Shown: positions 33,685 through 45,162, counted from the stretch's first letter. The stretch is 46,368 bases of DNA from Mnemiopsis leidyi (GCA_000226015.1 JH153031.1:300129-346496), one strand, 5' to 3'. Notes: generated by a model from the letters alone, not told the origin. Translations and numbers: made by a program.

Positions 33685-34022
33685 CCTATATGGTATTCAT
33701 CATAATCAAATTGTTAAAACTCATTAAATTGTGAATCACACTTAACTATCAGCATTATCTCCAGTTGGTATTGGCAAATCACCGGAATAAGAAGTATTGG
33801 TAAATTTGACGAATTGAGGCTTCTGCCAATGTTTGAAAGATATAAAATTAAAGAATAATATAAATAAACCAGTTTAAGATACTAAAAATGGCAGTAATAA
33901 ATTATTCAGCAATATCATCCAGTTTTATTTGTCCATTTATATTTTCTATTCAAAATATATATTTTCCCTAATATCTTTTTTAAAAATCCGGGCTGTAATA
34001 CATCCACTCCATTCAAGAACTG
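33685..34022. promoter_or_regulatory. Short spacer between POLRMT stop and TBC1D19 start
   Basis: 338 bp separate the POLRMT stop codon (34023) from the TBC1D19 start codon (33684) on the minus strand. It must contain the POLRMT 3' end and the TBC1D19 promoter, or the TBC1D19 5' UTR has an upstream exon. It is AT-rich with no clear TATA element. Confidence 0.5.
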
Positions 34023-37000
34023 TCAACTAAAAAAATATGTGGAATCTCTGACACAATCAATATCAAGATCTCCTAAGCCTGGCAGATCGTCAAACGTAAT
34101 CTCTGGATTATATTCTTCAAACGACTCTTTTAGCTGTTTCAGGACCTAAATGGTTTGGTTTTTAAGGTTAAAGGATCTCAGTTTCACGTTTAAATCAGTC
34201 TGTGATGAATTATGATGTGCTTGTAACACTTCTCGTTCTGGATTGGCTATGAAAAATCAAAGATTAGCTTGTGTCACTTTTATTCAAAGAAGGTAGTCTA
34301 TGATTAAAACCAAAATTATGATTAATCACTATCTTACGTACATCAAAAGAGTACATGAGAATGAACTGCTCTCTAATGATGTCATTCATCTCATCTACAT
34401 AACAGGGTAGAGTCCAGAAGCTGTCATGAACTGCAGCGAAGGGAATACCCGCATGATAGCACTCTATAGCTGTCATCAGCATGTGTGTTGAATCCTGCTC
34501 GGGGGAGGGAGTTTGTTACTTGGTTGGTGGAAGGAGCCGGGGGAGGGAGTTTGTTACTTGGTTGGTGGAAGGGGCGAGGGGGAGGGAGTTTGTTACTTGG
34601 TTGGTGGAAGGGGCCGGGGGAGGGAGTTTGTTACTTGGGTGGTGGAAGGGGCCGGGGGAGGAAGTTTNNNNNNNNNNNNNNNNNNNNNNNNNNNNNNNNN
34701 NNNNNNNNNNNNNNNNNNNNNNNNNNNNNNNNNNNNNNNNNNNNNNNNNNNNNNNNNNNNNNNNNNNNNNNNNNNNNNNNNNNNNNNNNNNNNNNNNNNN
34801 NNNNNNNNNNNNNNNNNNNNNNNNNNNNNNNNNNNNNNNNNNNNNNNNNNNNNNNNNNNNNNNNNNNNNNNNNNNNNNNNNNNNNNNNNNNNNNNNNNNN
34901 NNNNNNNNNNNNNNNNNNNNNNNNNNNNNNNNNNNNNNNNNNNNNNNNNNNNNNNNNNNNNNNNNNNNNNNNNNNNNNNNNNNNNNNNNNNNNNNNNNNN
35001 NNNNNNNNNNNNNNNNNNNNNNNNNNNNNNNNNNNNNNNNNNNNNNNNNNNNNNNNNNNNNNNNNNNNNNNNNNNNNNNNNNNNCTGGTTGGTGGAAGGG
35101 GCAGGGGAGTGAGTGGAAGAGGGCACAAAATCAATTCTGTCAACCCCTAACAAACCCGACAATGCAACAAATAGACATTCCACAGCTATTTGCATTTTGC
35201 ATTGATCGGTTGAATAGAAACTATAAAAAAAACATACACCACGCCACCCTCGGAATAGTCACCACATAGATTAATTATCGGCAGTTTTTTTATGACATCC
35301 TCCAAGGCTGATAGCGTGCCCGACACCATGAGCGAATCTGCTTTTACACAGATATACGCTAAACCACACAATTACATGTGCCTGAGGATTTTAACCTCGG
35401 ATGTCCAGGTCTTAGTCCAATTACAGCACATACCTATACAGGTATGGGATACCCGTCACTATAAAAGTATAAAACTGTATTATAGCGAAGTTACTTTTTC
35501 GTCGTATTTTATGACCAGGACTAAAACGTGATTGCGTGTTGCAAATAACTTAAAAAGGAATTACATTATGTAAAAGCATTTGAAGTGCTGTATTGTATCG
35601 ATTACGAATATTTGGGTCATTGGACCCCAATTTATGATCTTAAGAATAGACTACCTATCACTAGTTGCCACCATACCAGACATTAACAAGGTCCAATCCA
35701 ATAGGGAGGGGGATATGACCACGATTTTTTTTAATTTGGCATACGTCTGGTTAAAAAATGTTGCCATGACCATTGTCAACATTTCGATATAACCGTGGTC
35801 AAATGGTCAAAATTTATTAATGATTGACCATTCATTCGGACAGGGTGTCATGGTCATGGTCAGTGCCAATAAAGCTTCATGATAATATCCACTACTACAC
35901 TACTACACTACTACACTACTACACTACTACACTACTACACTACACTACTACACTACTACACTACTACACTACTACACTACTACACTACTACACTACTACA
36001 CTACTACACTACTACACTACTACACTACTACACTACTACACTACTACACTACTACACTACTACACTACTACACTACTACACTACTACACTACTACACTAC
36101 TATACCTGTGAGTGTATAAAGTTGGGCGGAAAGGCGGTGCTCTGTTTACGTTTGTTGACTGGCATCTCTGGAGAAGGGATACTCTGACTGAGACCCTGTA
36201 CTGGTGTCATAACGTTGTAACGCTTATTCCTTGTGTAGGGCTGGACACAGGGTAATCCTGGGAGAGCAGGCTTGTTTACTGTAATGCGGATACTAGATAC
36301 TCGATACTAGATACCAGATACTAGATACTAGATACTGGATATCACATACTAGATACTAGATACTAGATACCAGATACTAGATACTGGATACTGGATATCA
36401 CATACTAGATACTAGATACCAGATTATGGATAGTTTACATTTAACCAATGGAAACAACAACAATTTTCATTCTTCTTCACTAGAATAAATGTCTGTAAAC
36501 AATGATTTAAACTATATTAAATATGATTCCGCACCTAGAGGAGTGCTCCATTTAACAGGTTTGCCCGTCTCAGCTATCTGAAAAGCAGACTTGTTTAACC
36601 AATTCTTTATCTCTTGAGCCTGAGTGAAGAGTTGTCCGACTGCTTTGAACGTTAAGACAGAAAGATAGGAGGCACATTCCGTAGCATCGCTGTCTGACAT
36701 TCCTTTGTCGAGTAGACGTCCTGGAGAGGTTTACGTATTGCGTTAGGAGCTGAGAAACACTCGATACTACTACTAGAGCTGCTCTCAATAAATTCAAAGC
36801 TAAACAATAATGCAATAATATGGAGTGACACTTTACACACTTTACACTTACACAATACACACTATACACTTACACACTTTACCTAAATTACACACTTAAC
36901 ACAACACATACCCTTTATCTGTGCACGTGCGCCGTACTGAGTTACACCGTAAACTTGTGTCATGACTGTTTGTTTAAGTGTCTTTCTCTCGACCATTCCA

Positions 37001-40000
37001 ACAAGCTTCCTGGCTGTTTGGTTTCCAGCAGCTAAATCAGCTTCTTGAAGTGATAGGACTATGTTTATCTGAAATTATATAGATATGGAGAATCGTTAAT
37101 ATGACTTGATCTTGTGTTGATTTGTTAAAGAAACTGTTTAACGGTTTAAACGAATCTAGTGCTATAATAGATCGCAACAGTAATCCTGTAACTCCAGTCG
37201 AAAGCATGGGCCATGGGACCACTTGATTAACCTAAATTGCAAAAGCACACCATAAGATCAACAACAAAGAGACAAGAAGAATTGGACAGTTGTCACTGCT
37301 TGTAGTTTAACAAACATTCTTTCGGCTTTCCTAACTGACCGAAAATACATTTTCCTTCTTCTGCATTGGTTACAAAGATTAGTTAATTTTTTCATATGTT
37401 TGATATAACATATTTACCTATAGTTTACTGAGATTTAACGATAGAAATATAACGAACATGTTAACCTAACACACAACTAACCACAGCAATGTAGACATCT
37501 TCAGGTCGTGAAGAGGGGGCAACGCAAACTTTTACCGCCCCTTCTAGATCGCGTCCCAGCGCCGCATAGTGCTGCAAACCATTACAACTCCCGTCCATGT
37601 GTACAGGTAAACACGTGACGTATTCAGTAGGATCGGGACTGCGCAGCGCGGCCGCTAACTCCACACATGCTGCGAGGCACTGCCAGGGGTCCTCTGTAGA
37701 CCCAGCCCACCAACCTTGATGGGGACAGAGCGTGTCTGCGCTTTTCAGGATGTTGTCTATGTTGTCGTCGACAAAGCGTTCTTTTTCTTCGAACGTTGCC
37801 TTTCCTAGACCTCCAAATGTTGTGGCACAATGAACTTTTAGCCAGCGCAGTCCGTTTTCTCCCAGAGGTGCCCCTTCAGAAAACATCAACATTCCTGTTA
37901 AATTACTCGTATTATGTGGTGAATGTAAAACTTAATTTAATGTAGCACTGACGATAACAAAATAGCAGGTATAGTAAATTTGTATTATATTGCAGATTTA
38001 AAATCAATCCGCCAATCCTATCGACAAATTAAGACAGGGGTTCTGAAAAAAGTTAAAGAGATAAGGATGATTTTAAAAGCTGTCAAAATTTGCTTGTTTA
38101 GAAGCTTTCCTACCCCTGGCAGGGTCGCCCAACATCTGGCTGAAGTGAGGAGCTACAGGGTACACCCTCCCTCTAAAGTCAAGATTGTAACACTGCCAGA
38201 ACGGTGCGTCCACCAGAGAGTTCGCCAGACTTAGAGTGTACAGTTGAGTACAGCGAAGTGCGTGTTTCTCATTCTCTTCCTTCTTTAGCAGTTTGTAGGT
38301 TTGGTGGTATGCCTGGGAAAAAATAATGATTGTAACGCAATTAAATACCAGGTTAAATAATACTAAGGAATTAACAAATTTCGATATTGAACTAGTATTG
38401 ATATCAGAGTTCAGACAAATATTAGAGTTCAGACAAAGAAATATAATAAGGCACGCTGCAACACTTGATAAATTCAGTACCTTCATGACATCCTCATCAA
38501 CAGTACTTCTATTGGGCGCTTCAGGATATTCCTTATCAAACACAGTCGCTATGGACAGTTTCTCTAGACCTCCTGCATTGAAAACCTCTATCTGTTTCTC
38601 TAGTATCTGGAGATTTATTGCAGTTAAATCAGGGTAAATAAGATCCACACTCCCTGTCATGCTGAGTCAAGTGACACGTCTGTCAAGATAATTGCAATCA
38701 ATCGACTTTACATGCTGTATGTAGTGTTGTCATAGTTTAAAACTCTGCTGGAATTAAGAATTTCTTATCAATTTCTTATCAATTTCTTATAAATTTCTTC
38801 ACAACAAGATGAAGAAACGAACCTTCGAGTTAACTTTCCAGGGCAATGTTCCTAACACGTCTAGTCCATACTTGATAACATCAATGTGACCTTTTCTGTC
38901 AAACTCATTCAACACATCAGAATAGTACTTTTTCCATTCGTATCCTGCATACCTGACAATTATTACTTTTACGGCAGTTGAAAGTGTATTTAGTGTAATA
39001 TGTTATAGGTACACTTAAAAAAAGTAGTGGCAATAAATTTTATAAAAAAAATTTTTGAAATTTAACCGTACGTGAATGATAAAAGGAAAGGAGGAGCAAA
39101 AGGGAAAACAAGAATAACAGTTTTAAGGACGATAACAAACCTGATAAACTGAACTCCCGACAGTAACATGGGGGTGAGAGAATGATAGCACCAAGGTTTA
39201 GGTGGACAGATCATCGGGATCTCAGTAGTTTCAAAGTAGAAGTAGCCCCGTGTCTCCATGTTCCTCAAGAGAGAGAGAGAGATATATAAAACATAATTAC
39301 AGCAAGGAAGGAACTTAGATTTTATTTATCATGAGTCATGACATGACATACCGTCTATTTGTTTCTTAAACGTTAAAACAGTATGTAGAATGTCTTTTAG
39401 TGGGATTATCAACTTTTCGAATTTTCGAATTTGAATATTAAATTTGTGACACAGTACAGTTTAACGATAATTAATTAATAATTAAGAAAATTTGAAATGA
39501 GTCAATTAGAAAAGCGCACAGGATGCTTCCTAGAAGAATCCAGTTCTTTTAAACTCAGTCTCTCTTTAATACATTATGATTGGATTTTTGGAATCGCAAA
39601 ATGTTACTTACTGGGTAATCAGCTCCTTAAGTACTGGATGACTGACGTATGTACCGACGGGGTAAGTGTGAGATGTGTTATCAGACACATGGTAAGTGTG
39701 GGTGAACACTGTAGTCAGCTCTCTGTCCCGTCTTCTTGGTGAACTTGGGATGGATTCGAGAGTGAATAATTTCAACTTTTCTTTTTTTCTAATGAACTAT
39801 ACTGGCTCATGCACTGGTACAGAAAACAAATTTTAACATCTACAGACTCATTAAATTATGTGAGAAAAACCAAATTATACCTATTTTTCAGTACATCTTC
39901 ACATTCCAGCTTGTCGAATTTAAAATTCATTCGCACCAAATTAAGGATGAATCCCCCAATGCTGTTCATTGTGTTGGTGCTCCAAAAGGGAGCAAATTGA

Positions 40001-41641
40001 TGGAACTTTTGTGTGTTTCCCTTCTCCCACACCTGCATTAGATCATTAATTTGTCCTATTTTAGTGAACTAAAACAGTGATTGACTGGGATGCGGGTTTA
40101 AAATCAGACTGTGTTCAGATTCTCATTCCTGATCATGAGGATTGATCTAAAATTAAGTTAAGGACATGATCAAAAAAATATACAGATCTGCAATCCAAGT
40201 ACGACCTACCATCTGAGGAGATAAGTTTGATGCATTTCTTATCTCTTTCAAATATTCTTCATATTTCGATTGATCGAAACCAGAATGCTGTTTGCAGTAT
40301 ATTTTGTATACTATGTTTCCAATAGCACTTGCTGACACCAGGATCTGTATAGTTGAAAATTTGGATTCTAGTCATACTAAATTTATCGTTCATCTGAGAA
40401 ACAAAATAACATTAACAGCAAACTTATATATTTTTAAATATGACTTGGAAGGAAATTTGGCAAAAGAAATAATACAATGTGTGCCTAACTTAAATTGTTA
40501 CCTCAATTCCTTTAAACTGCAGCACTAATTGTTCACAGATGTAATTAACAGTTTGACGAGCCACTGACTTTAGGCATACTATATCTTCATCTAAAAAAGG
40601 GCAGTTGTGCATCCTGAAGTCGCGATGGTCCCCCTTCTTGTACAGATTTGATTCACTGAGTAAGGCTTTATACAAACAAGCTTCCCATTTCTTTTGGAGT
40701 CCTGATTTGTATTTCCAAACATCATGGTTTTTATGAGTATTACATGACACAGATTGCAATTGAGTGAATTCTTGTTTTTCATTTTGCAGTTGTACTTTAA
40801 TTGAAGCAGCTGGGACTTCTGTTTCATAATATGGGAATGTACTATTTGGTTTCTGACTAACAAGACTTTTTATCAAAGGATATTTTTCAAATAAGCAGGC
40901 AGCAGAAAGCTTTTCGTTGGTAACACTAAACACTAGGGAAGGATCAATGATACTGATAGCTTTCTCAAAGTCTTTGAAGTCACTGTAATAAAATGAATAC
41001 CCAGCTACTACTTCATTTATGAATTTTTGATTCACTCGGAGACCTTGCAGCAATGTCCAGTTCTTTTGATAAAAGTGTCCCATAACCTTGTCAACAATAC
41101 TAATATTTTCTGGCAGTTCAGTCAAATGATGTACTCTGAAATCTCTTCTACATTTGATAACATATCGCATTAAAATTGATGGATCAATCAATTTGATTGA
41201 GTCTGTTATGGCTGTGCTTCGCTGAATAAGGAAGAGGAATTCATCAAGCTGGTTTTTGTTTAAAAATATGTCCAAGTAGGCATTAAGTAACTGAACTTTA
41301 GTAGTAGATGTACCAGTTATTGGTCGAATTTTACTCTGCTTAGACTTGTTTTGAAGAATGTATTCCTCATACTCAAAATCATGAAGCTCCTTTCCAGTAA
41401 TTCTGACTCCCTCAATTTTTGCTTGCTGCTCAAGAGCTTCAAGTAACTCTCTAGAAGGACGACCATTAGTTAAAGCATATGCAGCCTTGTATAAATCTCT
41501 GATTTTTGCAACAATTTCAGAAGGCGTTCCCCCAACAGCTTCACTACTAACTGAATTACAGCTGCTTCTGTAACGCCTTCCAAGTAAAATTAGCTTTTTT
41601 CTTGATGTTCTGCAACGCATTGCACTACGGAGGCATATCAT
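34023..41641 (-). CDS. POLRMT: Mitochondrial DNA-directed RNA polymerase
   Basis: Exons: 40502-41641, 40210-40344, 39881-40068, 39612-39788, 39141-39263, 38823-38952, 38481-38606, 38114-38312, 37482-37894, 37223-37231 (9-nt microexon, tentative), 36912-37068, 36535-36720, 36106-36257, 34342-34494 and 34023-34145; about 1136 aa (human 1230). The arginine-rich start (RCRTSRKK, RRYRS) suits a mitochondrial presequence. T7-type polymerase signatures are intact: MICPPKPWC, NLDFRGRVYPVAPHF, motif A HMDGSCNGLQHYAALGRD (D840), motif B/O-helix RKTLKQTVMTQVYGVTQYG (K912, Y920), FPPNFIHS, motif C AAVHDSFW (D1069) and the family terminus STYFFS. It transcribes mtDNA with TFAM/TFB2M. The N-terminal extension is poorly conserved, as usual. 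The acceptors of exons 5 and 7 were chosen by homology. Confidence 0.95.
34497..35116 (-). repeat. 38-bp G/C-skewed minisatellite abutting the POLRMT exon 14 acceptor, broken by the gap
   Basis: Units of 38-39 bp (GTTACTTGGTTGGTGGAAGG + GGCCGGGGGAGGGAGTTT) start at 34512, 34550, 34589 and 34627, run into the N gap, and end after it at about 35116. On the minus strand the unit is pyrimidine-rich (CCCCTTCC ... CTCCCTCCCCCGG) and its last copy runs straight into GAGCAG|GATTCA, the acceptor at 34494. The array therefore supplies the polypyrimidine tract, many times over. It is also the probable cause of the assembly gap. Confidence 0.92.
34668..35084. other. Assembly gap of 417 N inside a minisatellite
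   Basis: All bases are N. Flanking sequence on both sides is the same 38-bp repeat, so the missing part is very probably more of the array. Long open frames across it are artefacts of the N run. Confidence 0.97.
35891..36100 (-). repeat. 8-bp satellite abutting the POLRMT exon 13 donor
   Basis: About 26 units of ACTACTAC (plus strand), one shortened. On the minus strand the donor of exon 13 is CACAG|GTATAGTAG and the array (TGTAGTAG)n starts at once, so the donor looks like the first unit plus a small change. Together with the 38-bp array at the other end, both splice sites of this intron border tandem repeats. Confidence 0.95.
36289..36424. repeat. Satellite of ATACTAG units upstream of the POLRMT exon 13 acceptor
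   Basis: About 19 units of 7 bp (ATACTAG) with variants such as ATACCAG, ATACTGG and ATATCAC. It ends about 30 nt from the acceptor of exon 13 (exon start 36257), covering the expected branch-point zone. Confidence 0.92.
38757..38801. repeat. 12-bp tandem repeat downstream of the POLRMT exon 6 donor
   Basis: AATTTCTTATCA repeated about 3.5 times, starting about 20 nt into the intron after the donor at 38823 on the minus strand. Confidence 0.8.
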
Positions 41642-42040
41642 GATCTGGGCTGCACTTGTGGAGGAGTTTAAATTTTAGAAAATACAAACGACAGTTAGCA
41701 AATTTAAACAGCTTGTTTAGACAATGATATTCACAGTTCAGAATATTTAAAATGAGATAACACTAGAATCAATTGTTTCATTATATATAGACATCTTTTC
41801 ACCTAGAGTCTCCCTAATTCATTAATTGTTTCCCGTTTTTATTAACTCTGCTTCACATTTCATTCTAATTGTATAGTAACTGATTTTTATATTTTTATGA
41901 TGTGCTAAGGTTATATGATGCTCAAGTTACATCTGTCCTGCTTTACAACTCAAACAGCTGGAGTCCTAAGAGAGCTACAATGGATAAAATAGACACACTA
42001 CATTGAAAACATTTAAGAACCATTTTGAACATCAAATGGC
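41642..42040. promoter_or_regulatory. Upstream region of POLRMT
   Basis: AT-rich sequence directly upstream of the POLRMT start codon. It should contain the promoter; I see no distinct motif. LINE-derived sequence begins about 400 bp upstream of the ATG. Confidence 0.4.
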
Positions 42041-42045
42041 CAAAA

Positions 42046-42430
42046 GGTACGATCAGGGTTCAGTTTTGGGTCCTTTACTTTTTATTCTGTTTATCAAGAC
42101 TTACTGATTGCTTAAAGAGTACTGTGAAGATTTTTGCAGATGACTTAAAGCTCATTGCAAATCTGTCTAACAAGGCTGATGTTGATAATGATTTTTAAAT
42201 AGTTTAGAGGATTGAGAACGAAAGTAGTTACTGGAGTTTAATACTAATAAGCATGTAAGGTTTTACATTTAGAGTTTAATGGCAATAAACATTTGGACTA
42301 TGTATTAGACGGTATTTAATTGGATAAAACTGTTCAGGAAAAAGATCTTGGTGTTCTTACCTCTGGCACCTTGCTTTGGAATGACCAGATTGAATCCTGT
42401 ATTAGTAGAGCAAATCAAATGTTGTGTTGG
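42046..42430 (+). pseudogene. Non-LTR retrotransposon reverse transcriptase fragment
   Basis: A decayed piece of a CR1/jockey-type LINE reverse transcriptase. The QGSVLGPLLFILFI block, the catalytic FADDLKL block and the EKDLGVL block follow in the usual order and spacing but lie in different frames with stops in between. There is no flanking ORF of full length. The 3' side is interrupted by the MITE at 42468-43014. Confidence 0.85.
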
Positions 42431-42467
42431 ATTTCAACACCCTCAGTAAACCTGAGGGTTTACTGTA

Positions 42468-43014
42468 CAGTAAACCCTTGATTTACCCGGCCTCTCGGGG
42501 GAAAGGGTTGAGCCCCAGTAAATAGAGGGGCCCGGTAAATAGAATTTGACCAAAATGTAGCCTAATTTTGGCAAAAAATAGTAACTTTAGTTATTGATAG
42601 CTATATGTAAACGTCATCTTGATCAAATTTCTTGATAAAAGTAAGCTCCTTGAAGGATTTAGAACTGTGAGAATGGATCAAATGCCAACTTTCTGTATTA
42701 CATTTTTAATCAGTCATCTCAAGGTCGATCGTTTTATTGTGTATGTATGATGTGGTTACGTTACATATATCAGTGCACATGTGTATGAGCTGTCAGCTTG
42801 CATGTTAAGGCTCTATCACGGTGTCACATGGGGAAGAGATACCATTACCAAAATGTTACGTGTGCCGGTTTCTGCTATTGAAAGCTCATGTCCCACTTCC
42901 AAATTTTGAAAAAAACGTTTTGCGAAAATATTGAAAAATTTTGGGGGAAAGAAAGAAGGCCCGCTAAATAGAGGGACCCGGTAAATAGAGGCCCGGTAAA
43001 TCGAGGGTTTACTG
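42468..43014. mobile_element. pogo/Tc1-like MITE with TA target-site duplication
   Basis: A 547-bp non-coding element. The termini are inverted repeats of the form CAGTAAACCCT(C/T)GATTTACC at the left and GGTAAATCGAGGGTTTACTG at the right. TA flanks it on both sides (42466-42467 and 43015-43016). CAG(T) ends, TA duplication and no transposase ORF fit a non-autonomous pogo/Tigger-type element. Just outside the left end a short palindrome (CAGTAAACC...GGGTTTACTG, about 42444-42464) looks like a second nested terminus. Confidence 0.85.
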
Positions 43015-43016
43015 TA

Positions 43017-43405
43017 CTGAGAAGTATGGATAACACCCCTGCCCAAATGGCTCTTTCATCTGCTATAGAATCTGAAAATTTATTTAAGGGTAGATAAGTG
43101 AGACCAAGAATGAACTTGTTATCTGTTTTAGAAGAGCATATAATTTTATATTCTTATAGAGTTCTTTAAATTCTATATGGGGAAAATATTTTTTACGAAA
43201 TTATAAAAAATATCATATCTGTTATGCTACATTATCAAATATTGGATTTTAGAACGGGTGGTCTTGAGCAATCAGACTAACCAAGTTGCGTAGAAGAGAA
43301 TTAATTTAACCTTATCATGAGCACATTATTACAACATTGCCTGAAATAACTTTCAAAATACAATTTTACCGTAAATTTCTATTCATAAATCAAACTTTTT
43401 GTCCA
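43017..43405. other. Spacer between transposons
   Basis: AT-rich sequence between the pogo-like MITE and the GC-rich TIR element. The first ~150 bp may be more of the interrupted LINE; I cannot read a clear protein match. Confidence 0.35.
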
Positions 43406-44471
43406 TGTCGCGGCCATGACGCGCTAGGCATTTCTGGCCTTTCTATCTTTGATCTAAGCAAAGCCCTTTTTGTTGTAAGGCCCGGCAGCGCGCACCCTCC
43501 TGTCATTTTATTTCTATAAAGGGAATTTGCTTTTTATTCGCTTCGAATGACAAATGAGGGTTCGACAAAGTCAAACGAGTGGTTTGACGAAATCAATCCG
43601 TCTATCGACGAAATTATATCCGTCTACCGTTTTAACGAAACGATTATTATTATATATCCGTCTATCGCTTTGCGAGCCGGGCCGCGCGCGTGTCGGGTAA
43701 CACCTCGGCAACAGGCAAGTGACTGTATTATACCGTTTATGCTCTAACCAAAGCCCTTTAGCGCGCGTCGCGCGCGCCACCAGAGGTAGCCGCCGGCGCG
43801 CGCGGCGGAAGCATCTGGTTATGTGAATACTTGTCTCACGTTACGTGACCCGGCGCGCGCCGGAGGCTGCCGCTTCGCGGCAGCAGGGCTATGCAACGTG
43901 TAGCAAGTGAATACCGTTCGCGTTTTAACAAAATGATTTTGTTTTGTGTTCTGCTTTGAGCTCCGAAAGTCTGGTAATGGGTATGAAGTATCATAGCGAA
44001 AATCTGGCATGGCGAAGAATTCCAATCATGCATTGCCTTGCGTTGCGGCAGCTTCGCTGCCGCTCCGCGCGCTTCGGATCGCGCGCGGGGGCTGCCGCTT
44101 AGCGTCAGCAGACAACCTTTGACAAATATTGCACGTAAGTGATCGAAGGAACAATAGAGAGTTACGCAATGCCCGATAAAAACCGCCTGGCGGCAAATAA
44201 ATCCTGTCAAACAAGTGGTGCCAGTGCTTATGACATGTACTATAAGTGCATTCCAAAGAAAGTTCTTCATCAATTGTATTCCTTGCATCAACGGGCGATG
44301 CGCGTCTATTGACGAGATGATATCCGTCTAACCACTAACGTTCTAACGAAACCTCGCCAGGAGAGCAGCAAACTGCGAGCCGCGCGCGGGTCGGGTAACA
44401 CCTCGACAACGCGTCTAGAATTTCTTCGCCAGGCCAGAAATGCGTGAGAGCGCGTGAATATGGCCGCGACA
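43406..44471. mobile_element. GC-rich non-autonomous TIR element
   Basis: About 1.07 kb framed by TGTCGCGGCCA at the left and its reverse complement TGGCCGCGACA at the right, with inverted similarity continuing inward (GCATTTCTGGCCT at left, AGGCCAGAAATGC at right). Internal direct repeats of about 110 bp (43596-43711 and 44309-44412: GTCTATCGACGA..., CGAGCCG..CGCGCG..TCGGGTAACACCTCG) and several hairpins rich in CGCG (43755-43880, 44040-44110) fill it. GC content is far above the surroundings. No transposase frame; the long minus-strand open frame at 43836-44291 reflects GC content. I see no clear target-site duplication. Confidence 0.7.
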
Positions 44472-44835
44472 GTAGGTTATCAACCTACAATCCTTGCAAT
44501 ATTCAATATTAGAAATGTCACCTGAATCTGAAGCATTCTCAATTCTTCTTTGGGTTCTTCACAACCCTCTTCCTTTGTCTTCGAACAGTTCCATGTTTTT
44601 ATCAATTTTGTTCAGCTTGACATCGTCATCAGTCATACCTCAAATTATTAATTTAATAGTAGTTGTAGAAAGTATCAATGCAAACTAAAAACCACAAATT
44701 GTAAATGCAAGTTCATGTAAGACAGAAACAGGGTAGAACCTGATGTATAATTAATCAGGAAGATAACAGAATTTGTAAAGTGTATAATAAACACAAGTTA
44801 AACAAGTTAAACAACTGAGTATGGTACAGAATGTA
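44472..44835. other. Spacer with a possible exon-like patch on the minus strand
   Basis: On the minus strand at about 44560-44640 a charged frame reads MTDDDVKLNKIDKNMELF before a stop. I cannot link it to a family or to splice partners, so I leave it unassigned. Confidence 0.25.
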
Positions 44836-45010
44836 TGGGGTGATGCCTGATAGTTGCATGGTAGCTATTGTTACTCCTATCCATAAAAGTGGGGAAGTTA
44901 TTATCGCCATATATCCATTCTTCCAGTCCTGAGTAAAACAATTGAACGCTTTGTTAACTCTTAACTTAAACAGTGCCTTGATGATAAATTCTCCACAACC
45001 TCGGGCCTCA
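44836..45010 (+). pseudogene. Second LINE reverse transcriptase fragment
   Basis: Short decayed match to the N-terminal RT blocks of non-LTR elements (VAIVTPIHKSGE, then a region like ILPVLSKTIERFVNS), with frame breaks. It may belong to the same family as 42046-42430, but it covers an earlier part of the RT and cannot simply be the missing flank because of its order on the strand. Confidence 0.65.
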
Positions 45011-45162
45011 CTGACCTCTAGTCTAGCCCGAGTGCTATGCCTTTTGGTGAATTAATCCATATTTTGTCACCTGACATCTAATACTTCCACTGGTGTAAGT
45101 CTATAACCACCCAGAAAATTGATAGTTGGTGGTCTGTGACGAACAGCGGCGAAACGATGCCC

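Noticed and set aside
34481..35269. Long open frames across the N gap
   Set aside because: They are made of unknown bases plus a minisatellite inside a POLRMT intron.
35824..36187. HYYTTTL-type repeat protein
   Set aside because: It is the translation of the ACTACTAC satellite next to the POLRMT exon 13 donor.
43836..44291. A 151-aa gene in the GC-rich island
   Set aside because: The open frame follows from high GC content and inverted repeats of the TIR element; composition is erratic and no domain is visible.
42046..45010. An intact retrotransposon
   Set aside because: Both RT fragments are short, frameshifted and in the wrong relative order to be two halves of one element.
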